Source: Lingula anatina (Eukaryota; Brachiopoda; Lingulata; Lingulida; Lingulidae). From it: a DNA stretch of 64,000 nucleotides. The notes beneath the pieces are model-generated. The model was not told where the DNA came from, ran no database searches, and worked only from the letters and a program-made list of their open reading frames with translations. A program made the position numbers and the translations under genes. The stretch spans positions 164,123-228,122 of the forward strand of contig NW_019775463.1 in assembly GCF_001039355.2 (NCBI RefSeq), read 5' to 3'. Positions 54,122-64,000 of the stretch are shown here, one piece after another (positions within the stretch are counted from its first letter, which is position 1; each line of letters starts with the position of its first letter).

Positions 54122-57100
54122 CTACACCTCCCATAGCATTTTAACTGCCTTCTGAAGTCCCACATCATTATAATTGAAGTAAAACAGACCTGGAATAATA
54201 AAAAATATATATATGTAGTTAATAGATAATCATTACTTGCATGAACAGATAGATAAGAACAGATATATACAGTCTGGCAAAGTGACACTTGACTGGTGCA
54301 AACATAACTGGGTGGTGTTGTTGTTGCATACTTTAAATTTGGACTTGGTATCATATGTAAACATAAATAACATATTGACCCCATTCGGAATGGATGATCC
54401 AAGTACTTACTGATCCGCCAACTAAATATGGCTGACCACAGTTCAAAAGCGATGCCCCTGATTTCTGATGGTCTCCACGATTCCACACGTGTCCTTAAAA
54501 GTATTAAGCTCTGAGGTTTAATTGCTAGGTCCTTGCAGCCATGGTGCGTGTGGAAGCGGGGAGACCAACAGGAATCGCTTTGAACTGTGGTCAGCCATAT
54601 TTAGTTGGCAGATCAGTAAGTACTTAGATCATCCATTTTGAATGGGGCCATTGACAAATGTCCATATTAAATTGGCAGGGTTAAAATTCATGCCAAAATT
54701 TTTTTATACTGACCAGTCTTTCTAGACTAAAAATTAAAATTAGAATTTTACAATGAAGAATACCAATAAAGAGCAGACTGATATACTTGGACATGACTCA
54801 TGAATTTAATTTTTTAGGCCTGTGATAGATCATTGGGTGATCTAAAGGAAGGGAGGGGGGTGAGGGTGAAGGCACAGAAGGCACAATTCTTTCCTTTGAC
54901 CAAAATTCTTTACCCTTGCATCTCTTCCCCCCTACTTAGCAAACTCCAGGATACACCCAAGCAATATCTGGTCCAAAGAGCTTTTTATCTGGAGAGTCTC
55001 TGCCTAATTCTGTAAAGCAAGAAATTTTGTAAAAAAAAAAATAATAATAAAAAAAATAATAATAAGCTGACGTCTTGTAAAGACAAGTGCAGATCCACCA
55101 GTGTAGAACCTGATTCCACCCCCACCCCCCTCCAATCCCCCACACCATTAAATCCTTGCCTTTTCTCTCAGACCTAAACCTGACTTTGGGGCAATTTTGT
55201 ACAACTGGTGATGACAGAACCTGTAAAGTTGATCCATTTATTCAACTTCATTATATGTAATCACATAAATGAAATTAAAAATGATTCAAATAGATCAACA
55301 TCAAGGTTTAGACCTTTATATAAAAAGAAAAGGTATTTTATCTCCATAGTAGTAAAATTCAAGCTGGAAACATGTAACTCAGTTAAAAATAAATCAATTA
55401 AACATGGATACTTATTGTGAAAATGATTTAAGAGATTGAGGCAAACGTGTTGGCACTTTCAGGAAAACAATTTTTTTTTTTTTTTTTTTGCTCAATAAGG
55501 GGATGAAATCAAAAGAAAAAAAATCTTAACTCTATTTTACTCAGAGAGAAATAAAAAACTAAGTTACTAAATTCTCTTATACTCAAAGCAAAGAGGAAAT
55601 TCTCCAAAAAGGAGAGAGAATCTCCGTCTTCGATCTTACCAATTCGCCATAGGTTGGACTGGGTCCCCAGCTTATAACACTGTCGTCTGCCGCCACGACG
55701 ATGCTTCTGTTACTGAAATATGATTGAGGGATGGAGTTAGAGAAAAAATTTAAATGCAATCAAAAAATTATTAAGAAAAATAAAAAAGTGGACTTAGAGC
55801 AAAAAAAANATATCTCTGACACTTACTGTGCGTCACAAAGATGAATTCAAATTCCCAACTTTATACCAACAAGCTATTTCCTCAATTAAGACAAAGAAAA
55901 AAATATAATACTAAGGTGCTTTTTAACTGAATAATGGCTATGCTGTTTTTTTAATCAACAATTTATCTAAAATAAAAACAATATGGGTTTTGTTCTCTCT
56001 CTGTAGTACTTTATGACTTTATGAGCAGCAAGTTAAACCAAGGTACCAATGCCTTTATCATTTTGTTTAAATATCCCTAAAGCTATTCGGGAAAACATAT
56101 ATTTTCAAGTTTTTATGGACCGTTTGAAGTTAATGGCACTTTTGTCGTGACATCTAAGGTATACTCTATCACAACACCCTCATAATTTCACTAGTAAACA
56201 TGAATAGTTAAATTCAGAAATTTTATATCATGACTTTTTATCCACATTTTTGAATTAGCTTTTAAAGTTTAGACCAAAACTGTCTGGTCTAATTATTTCA
56301 ACTTTTCAGATACGACAATTACATTTTTCTCAATTATTTTTCCTCTGCTTTGGAGGACATCCAAATTTTCTATTATTTTCTGTCAGAACAGTTGAATCTC
56401 TCTTCTACTACTGCTACTCACTGCTACTCTAACTGCTACCTTTACTCTGCTACTATTCACAGAAGTTTCCCAATTACCCACTTAAACACTCATCTTAATA
56501 AGCTGTCATCTCATTGAGTAAGTTATGATTTTTATCTTGGGCAGCAGGTGCATACCCTTACATCATAAAAGGTGCACTAAGTGTCAGTATAACACAATTT
56601 TTTTTAATCCGCATCTGTAAAAACTATAAGGTCATCTCCCTTCTTAAAACAACGAAACGAGTTAAGACAACATTCTCAGATATCATAACACTGAGTTAAA
56701 ACAATAAGATACATGTAAGCGTGTTACAGGAATGTAGGTCAACAAATGATTCAGGATTTGAATAATGCATTTTAGAGTATTCCTTTAAATGCAATCTATG
56801 CACAGTGGATATGTTGCCCACCACAAGGTTTGTAAAAATGGCTTTAAAATCTGTATACATCTAAAATCACTCATTTATTTATTTAACAAAAAAAATTAAA
56901 AAAAAAAAAAATAGTGTTACTCGGCAACATTTTATTTACTAGAAAATAAAGACCACATCCTATTGGACCATAGCATTAAAATGGCTGAAATGTTCTTTTC
57001 CTTAAGGGCACTGATGGAACAAATATAAAAATAATAAAAAAAAAAAAAAGTTGCTGGCAGGCAGTCATTTATGTAAATATATTTTTTGTTCACACGTGAA

Positions 57101-57616
57101 TGCATAGATGGATCATGATTACAATATTGTAAATGGTATTTTTTTATTAACTTTTAAATCCCTTTTTATGTGTATTAGAAACAATTGTGTTTACATTGTA
57201 CGATCTTGCGATTTTATTGAGTAAGTATAAAATTATCATAAGTATATTTTTATTGAACCAAACTGTCCACTGATCCCCTAAAATTTCCTTTTTTTTCCTT
57301 AAATCAAATCATGCCTAGTTGAATGATTTTTATTACACCTCTCATAATTTCACTTGATTCCAAACCAATCGTGAGACATGTCCAAGGATTCTTATAGGCA
57401 ACTGCTCTAACTAACATAATCTTAAAAACATTTTAATTTATCATTTTCCATTAAATTTATACCTTTATTATTTTAAGTTCAAACAAAGTAAACTCTTTAC
57501 TTATCAAAGAATATTTTATAAAAAAACATTTCAATGTTTACTCAACTCTCAACAGTTTTGAAAATTTACTAGTATTGGCATCATGATAAAAAGTACAATT
57601 TTCTTAGCATCAAAAA

Positions 57617-57671
<55 letters not shown>

Positions 57672-60600
57672 ATCCTGAAAATGCCCAATGTTTAAAAATA
57701 TGGAGGCATTTGAAAATTTAAAGAATTTACCAAATCGCGTAACTTTCCAACTTTTTATCCTCATATTATCAAAAACCTTTTTAAACAACAAGTTGAGCTG
57801 TGTTACCTGCCAGTGAAGTCGTAGTCAAAATGTACAACACCACCATCCTTGCTGACTTCACCCAAGGATAGCGCCTCCTTCCTGTCTCTGAGGGGTAACC
57901 ATGGATGTAGTCTGTAAATACACCCTCAAGACCCCTGAAACCATGACATATTGCCTGGGTTAGGATCTGTTATTGTTATATAAAGTCTATGGTCTATTTT
58001 GTAGAGCATTGTCTATCGTATGATATATACCAGTAATCTCTCTCTCTCTCTCTCTCAAACACACACTTGCACAAAGGCACACACATCTTCCCCCTTTCTC
58101 TCTCTTTCTCTCTCTGTGTGTGTGTGTGTGTGAATGCATTCATACATATGGCCATTGGAATTGAATTTGTGATCTGGTACATTTCAACCACAACCACAAC
58201 ATTCTACTGGTACATGCACTGTTCTGATTCTGAGCCTGGAACTCACCAATGACCATGGACAATAAAAGCTGTTGCTACTAAGTAATTCATGATGGGGTGC
58301 TCTATGACAAAGGCTGCCGGCAGTACTGCTATCATGGAGCCTGCAAACAGGCGCTCAATTTTCCACTTGCTCACAATGTCATGGTCCATTTCGCCACTGG
58401 GATCATAGACAGCCGCTAAAAACATTAAGATACCCTGTACAATCTAACATTCTAATTCAATACTGATATATTAGAACATACTAATTAAACTTCTGGAATC
58501 ATCAAAACAAACTGACTGTAACCTAAAATACTCAAATCTTGTCATCACATATCTGTAAATATGTTAGGTGTGAATACCCCAAATATGAAGTTTTTTTTAT
58601 TTTGAACTTTAATTGTGTCCTGTTATCAAAGGTGCTATAACAAGTGTTCTGCATGTACAACTACATGTCAGGTAAGCTGCTGAGTAGACACTTTAGTACC
58701 ATGCTCACATCCTTTTCACACCCATGGTCTATCTTAGTCTTCTATCTTAAGCATTTTGTTTTTACAGATTGACAGCAGCCTAGTTAACATTATGTCAGAG
58801 AATAACTAAAATGCAGCTTCAGCACTCAATACAGCCACTTAATGTTCAATAGTTAATATTATATGAATGACACTTTGCTCATTGTTTGCCATACTTTTAC
58901 TGCGTTCAAGAGCACAATGCTTTCATATGAACTGTAATGAGCCGACAAAAAAATAGTCTAGAGAGAAGTATCCTGTAGCATGCTAGCTGAAAAATTAATA
59001 GTTCCAGAAGGACATGCCATCTACTTATTGGTGTAACTTGCCCTATGCAAGCGATTTCAGCTGTCAGGCAACCAGTATTAAGGCATACTTCCCTTCAAAT
59101 GTACTAGTAAGTGATTTGCTAAAGGATCACTTTCCCACAATTTGAAAATTTTGAATTTTTTCAAATGATTCAGACAATTGACCCAACAGAGCAAGTGCCA
59201 GAAAGTGGTTTATGAGAAGCCCTGGTATGGTACCAGTATGATATCTCAAAAACGAGTGATAAATGTGGGACTCTCAGACAGAATGCCAAATGTAAAAAGG
59301 CCTTACGATCTCATCCCCCAAGGCATTATTTATATGTTCATAATTTAATTATACATTTTCCATTCCAATTCAGATTAACATGATTTTCTTACATGGATCA
59401 CTTTTTTCCGTAAGGTTATGTGCTGAATGGCGTGACAGGATAGCTAAAGGTGGCTGGTGTTGTAAAGTCACTAGCTGGGGCCTGGTGGCAAAACGCTGCA
59501 GCCCTGAGGAGAAATAGAAATTGTGCTCAGTGATAAATATATCCTGCACATGCATAAACATTTCAGAATGTGTAAGAAACATTGATACTTGTAGAAATTA
59601 AAACAGTTTATTAATATCAAAGTCACCACCTACATGTACATTGGTTTTGATTAACTAAATCATTAAAAATAAGAGTTACAGGCTGTTGGGGGGGGGGGGG
59701 TGTACTGGCAAACCTAGGAAATGATCAATATTCACAATTAAAAAATATTTTGTTGTAAAGTCGTCCTAAATGTTATTAAGCTTTACATAACCACATAACA
59801 CAGCATCTGTTTCAATTTGTCAAAGTTTCAGGACACCTCAAGGTCATTTATTCTGTTGGTGATCTTTTTCATTTAAAAAGAAGACACCACCCATACAGTT
59901 ATGTATCTTAAGGAAATAAATATATCTGTCGTTACAATTTGCAAAGATGAATACTGTAAGACAATAACGGTATAGGCGAGGATATATCGAAACTTACCCC
60001 GAGAGGCTCGAAGTAAACTTAACGCCATTTTGTCTGCAAACTACAAAAACTGTACACCGATATTACATTAGCATGGNTACTACTGCTACTCACTGCTACT
60101 CTAACTGCTACCTTTACTCTGCTACTATTCATAGAAGTTTCCCAATTACTCACTTAAACACTCATCTTAATAAGCTGTCATCTCATTAAGTAAGTTATGA
60201 TTTTTATCTTGAGCAGCAGGTGCATACCCTTACATCATAAAAGGTGCACTAAGTGTCAGTATAACACAATTTTTTTTAATCCGCATCTGTTAAAACTATA
60301 AGGTCATCTCCCTTCTTAAAACAACGAAACGAGTTAAGACAACATTCTCAGATATCATAACACTGAGTTAAAACAATAAGATACATGTAAGCGTGTTACA
60401 GGAATGTAGGTCAACAAATGATTCAGGATTTGAATAATGCATTTTAGAGTATTCCTTTAAATGCAATCTATGCACAGTGGATATGTTGCCCACCACAAGG
60501 TTTGTAAAAATGACTTTAAAATCTGTATACATCTAAAATCACTCATTAATTTATTTAACAAAAAAAAAAAAAAAATAGTGTTACTCGGCAACATTTTATT

Positions 60601-61282
60601 TACTAGAAAATAAAGACCACATCCTATTGGACCATAGCATTAAAATGGCTGAAATGTTCTTTTCCTTAAGGGCACTGATGGAACAAATATAAAAATAATA
60701 AAAAAAAAACAAGTTGCTGGCAGGCAGTCATTTATGTAAATATATTTTTTGTTCACACGTGAATGCATACTAGTAGATGGATCATGATTACAATATTGTA
60801 AATGGTATTTTTTTATTAACTTTTAAATCCCTTTTTATGTGTATTAGAAACAATTGTGTTTACATTGTACGATCTTGCTATTTTATTAAGTATAAAATTA
60901 TCATAAGTATATTTTTATTGAACCAAACTGTCCACTGATCCCCTAAAATTTCCTTTTTTTTTCCTTAAATCAAATCATGCCTAGTTGAATGATTTTTATT
61001 ACACCTCTCATAATTTCACTTGTTTCCAAACCAATCATGAGACATGTCCAAGGATTCTTATAGGCAACTGCTCTAACAAACATAATCTTAAAAACATTTT
61101 AATTTATCATTTTCCATTAAATTTATAACTTTATTGTTTTAAGTTCAAACAAAGTAAACTCTTTACTTATCAAAGAATATTTTATAAAAAAACATTTCAA
61201 TGTTTACTCAACTCTCAACAGTTTTGAAAATTTACTAGCATTGGCATCATGATAAAAAGTACAATTTTCTTAGCATCAAAAA

Positions 61283-61313
<31 letters not shown>

Positions 61314-61705
61314 ATCCTGAAAATGCCCAATGTTTAAAAATATGGAGGCATTTGAAAATTTAAAGAATTTACCAAATCGCGTAACTTTCCAACTTTTTAT
61401 CCTCATATTATCAAAAACCTTTTTAAACAACAAGTTGAGCTGTGTTACCTGCCAGTGAAGTCGTAGTCAAAATGTACAACACCACCATCCTTGCCGACTT
61501 CACCCAAGGATAGCGCCTCCTTCCTGTCTCTGAGGGGTAACCATGGATGTAGTCTGTAAATACACCCTCTAGACCCCTGAAACCATGACATATTGCCCAG
61601 GTTAGGATCTGTTATTGTTATATAAAGACTATGGTCTATTTTGTAGAGCATTGTCTATTGTACGATGTATACCAGTAATGTATCTCTCTCTCTCTATCTC
61701 TCTTT

Positions 61706-61744
<39 letters not shown>

Positions 61745-63904
61745 GTTTGTATGCACATGTGCCTGTGTGTGTGCATGCATGCATATGGCCATTGGAATTG
61801 GATTTGTGATCTCTTGCTATATCAACCATAGCCACAAAACATTCTACTAGTAGTACATGCACTGTTCTGATTCTGAGCCTGGAACTCACCAATGACCATG
61901 GACAATAAAAGCTGTTGCCACTAAGTAATTCATGATGGGGTGCTCTATGACAAAGGCTGCCGGCAGTACTGCTATCATGGAGCCTGCAAACAGGCGCTCA
62001 ATTTTCCACTTGCTCACAATGTCATGGTCCATTTCACCACTGGGATCATAGACCGCCGCTAAAAACATTAAGATACCCTGTACCATCTATCATTCTAATT
62101 CAATACTGATATATGAGAACATACTAATTAAACTTCTGGAATCATCAAAACAAACTGACTGTAACCAAAAATACTCAAATCTTGACATCATGTATCTGTT
62201 GATGTGTTAGGTGTGAATCTACCCCAAATATGAAGTTTCTTTTTCCTTTAAACTTTAATTCTGTCCTGTTATCAAATGTGCTATGACAGGTGACCTGTAC
62301 AACCATGTGTAATGTAATCTGCTGATTATACACTTTAGTCCCATGCATCCTATTCACATCCAATGATCTATCAAAGACTGCATTCCCACAGATTTTAGAT
62401 CTATCTATCCCCGTGGGGAGTCTCACTAGATTACTGTCAGCTTAGCCAGCTTAAATGTCTGTCCCGCCTACTTAAAGCTGTAAGGGGGTAATTAACTTCC
62501 GTGCGCGCTCGGCTAACAGCAATTTAGCGTGAACCCCCAAGGAGTTAGGTCGATCCAGATGGATCAATCTAAATCTGTGGGAATGCAGTCACAGTCGTCT
62601 ATCATTCTGTTTTTAGAGATTGACAGCAGCCTAGCTATTATGTCAGAGAATAACTAAAATGTAGCTTCAGCACTCAATACAGCCAATTAGTGTACAATAC
62701 TTAATTTTAACTCAAAGACACTTTGCTCATTGTTTGTCATACTTTTACGGTGTTCAAGAGAACAATGCTTTCATCTGAACAGTAATAAACCGACTTAAAA
62801 GATACTGAAAATGATCCTGTAGCATACTAGCAAGGTAATTAATAGTACAAGAAGGGCTTGCCATACTTATTGGTGTAACTTGCCCTATGCAAGTGATTTC
62901 AGCTGTTGGGCAACCAGAATTAAGATATGCTTGCCTGCAAATGCAGGTGATTTGCTTAAGGATCACTTTCCCACAATTTGAAAATTTTGTATTCTTATTT
63001 TTTTTTCAAATGATTTTGGAGAGAAGCAAGTAGATTTTCAGACAATTTACTCAACAGAGCAAGTGCCAGAAAGTGGTTTATGACAAGCCCTGGTATGGTA
63101 CCAGTATGATATCTCAAAAATAGAATGATAAATATGGGACTCTCAGACAGAATGCCCAATGTAAAAAGGCCTTTCGATCTCATCCCCCCAAGGCATAATT
63201 TATCTGTTCATAAGTCAATTATACGTTTTCCATTCCAATTCAGATTAACATGATTTTCTTACATGGATCACTTTTTTCCGTAAGGTTATGTGCTGAATGG
63301 CGTGACAGGATAGCTAAAGGTGGCTGGTGTTGTAAAGTCACTAGCTGGGGCCTGGTGGCAAAACGCTGCAGCCCTGAGGAGAAATAGAAATTGTGTTAAG
63401 TGATAAATATATCCTGCACATGCATAAACATTTCAGAATGTGTAAGAAACATTGATACTTGTAGAAATTAAAACAGTTTATTAATATCAAAGTCACCACC
63501 TACATGTACATGTACATTGGTTTTGATTAACTAAAGCATTAAAAATAAGAGTTACAGGCTGTTGGGGGGGGGGGGATGTACTGGCAAACCTAGGAAATGG
63601 TCAATATTCACAATTAAAAAATATTTTGTTGTAAAGTCGTCCTAAATGTTATTAAGCTTTACATAACCACATAACACAGCATCTGTTTCAATTTGTCAAA
63701 GTTTCAGGACACCTCAAGGTCATTTATTCTGTTGGTGATCTTTTTCAATTAAAAAGAAGACACCACCCATACAGTTATGTATCTTAAGGAAATAAATATA
63801 TCTGTCGTTACAATTTGCAAAGATGAATACTGTAAGACAATAACGGTATAGGCGAGGATATATCGAAACTTACCCCGAGAGGCTCGAAGTAAACTTAACG
63901 CCAT
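54122..63904 (-). CDS. SDHD: Succinate dehydrogenase cytochrome b small subunit (CybS), complete
   Basis: Membrane anchor subunit of mitochondrial complex II, passing electrons from succinate to ubiquinone. Exons in transcript order: 63904-63874 (MALSLLRASR), 63373-63263 (Arg/Gln-rich presequence, about residues 12-47), 62058-61890 (DHDIVSKWKIERLFAGSMIA and YLVATAFIVHGHW), 61576-61449 (W-G-L-E-G-V, then TDYIHGY), 54189-54122 (GLFYFNYNDVGLQKAVKMLW). They total 507 nt, 168 residues plus TAG; human SDHD has 159. The haem-ligand type His and the quinone-site type Asp-Tyr region are present (HGHWG, TDY). Exons 1-4 also exist as a second allele copy at 60028-57807. Intron 4 spans the RCC2-like exon at 55640-55712. 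Confidence 0.92.
54376..54650. mobile_element. Foldback element with roughly 100-bp inverted arms
   Basis: The left arm reads GACCCCATTCGGAATGGATG and onward; the right arm is its near-perfect complement ending CATTTTGAATGGGGCC. The arms run through AAGTACTTACTGATC and AAATATGGCTGACCACAGTT. It would form a long hairpin about 190 bp beyond the last SDHD exon. Non-coding. Confidence 0.8.
55640..55712 (-). CDS. RCC2: Isolated RCC2-like exon (RCC1-repeat protein)
   Basis: A 73-nt exon with clean acceptor (TTTCAG) and donor (GTAAGA). Its one open frame reads NRSIVVAADDSVISWGP, then SPTYGEL, resembling the late RCC1-repeat region of RCC2/TD-60, a chromosomal-passenger-associated propeller protein. 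No stop interrupts it. No other RCC2 exon was found on either strand nearby, and it lies inside SDHD intron 4, about 100 bases from the N at 55809. It may be part of an interleaved or nested RCC2 gene, a stray exon copy, or a sign of misassembly. Confidence 0.65.
55713..57806. other. SDHD intron 4 upstream part
   Basis: AT-rich, with several A and T homopolymers and one N at 55809. I see no exon here. Unlike the other Ns, the one at 55809 is not flanked by an obvious duplication and sits in a poly-A run. Confidence 0.6.
57611..57673 (+). repeat. (AAAT)n microsatellite, length-polymorphic
   Basis: About 15 units in an SDHD intron; the other allele at about 61281-61315 has about 8 units. Confidence 0.9.
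57807..60028 (-). CDS. SDHD: SDHD exons 1-4, second allele copy
   Basis: Exons 60028-59998, 59503-59393, 58415-58247 and 57934-57807 have the same lengths as 63904-63874, 63373-63263, 62058-61890 and 61576-61449 and nearly the same sequence. The copy is truncated just upstream of its ATG by the N at 60077. It is the copy adjacent to exon 5. I treat it as the other allele, not a paralogue. Confidence 0.88.
62376..62590. mobile_element. MITE family 1, polymorphic copy in SDHD intron
   Basis: A 215-bp element with terminal inverted repeats starting GACTGCATTCCCACAG at the left and the complement at the right. Its interior resembles copies at 44807, 42543 and 43804. The allelic site near 58730-58745 lacks it, so it is a real insertion. 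Flanks AAA and ACA suggest a 3-bp target duplication, as in PIF/Harbinger-like elements, but this is not proven. Confidence 0.8.
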
Positions 63905-64000
63905 TTTGTCTGCAAACTACAAAAACTGTACACCGATATTACATTAGCATTGCAGTAAACATTGATTCTCATAACATCTAGTAAAGGTGTGTTTTTTAAT

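Larger units (their letters stand above)
56407..63950 (-). repeat. About 3.7-kb direct duplication (two alleles) around N at 60077
   Basis: About 56407-60076 corresponds to 60078-63950, containing SDHD exons 1-4. The copies differ by substitutions, (AAAT)n length and a 215-bp MITE found only on the right copy. Confidence 0.88.

Noticed and set aside
53959-54486. 175-codon open frame on the minus strand, the longest in the window
   Set aside because: It crosses the last SDHD exon in the wrong frame and includes half of the foldback element. It has no recognisable domain.

Overview
The window looks like AT-rich nuclear DNA from a highly heterozygous invertebrate, probably marine. Its genes have many short exons with GT-AG introns of about 0.1-5 kb, and it holds AT-rich introns, microsatellites, MITE-like elements, a tRNA-derived SINE and decayed LINE pieces. 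I cannot name the species or safely choose between an invertebrate deuterostome and a lophotrochozoan. No bacterial, viral or CRISPR-like system is present.

Layout. (1) 109-6973, + strand: 3' half of an ABCC1/MRP1-type transporter gene whose 5' half lies left of the window. (2) 8193-31630, + strand: a complete second ABCC1-like gene, a tandem paralogue with the same exon pattern; 33 exons give about 1568 residues. (3) 48370-32120, - strand: a complete transketolase gene, tail to tail with gene 2; 12 exons give 629 residues. (4) 63904-54122, - strand: succinate dehydrogenase cytochrome b small subunit (SDHD); 5 exons give 168 residues. (5) 55712-55640, - strand: a lone RCC2-like exon inside SDHD intron 4. 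The first TKT intron and the TKT-SDHD interval hold most of the mobile elements.

The main structural fact is that four large direct duplications each sit astride a single N (positions 15391, 23340, 36702, 60077). One pair appears identical and three are slightly diverged. All three complete genes read through only if one copy of each duplicated exon block is used; the reading frames then close exactly (4707, 1890 and 507 nt). I read these as unmerged overlapping contig ends, three of them carrying the two alleles of one diploid individual, and not as real gene duplications.

That artefact gives a useful allele comparison. It shows a MITE present on one allele only, a 143-bp tandem duplication on one allele, a roughly 290-bp allele-specific segment, and a recurring short indel: a TA on one allele is TA-NNNN-TA on the other, with a palindromic core (GGCC twice, GGCCC once, CCGG, CTAG, CATG). 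This resembles excision footprints of several TA-targeting DNA transposons and is the most interesting signal I found.

The genes are ordinary housekeeping and transport functions (organic-anion or conjugate efflux, pentose phosphate pathway, respiratory complex II) and do not appear to form a functional cluster.
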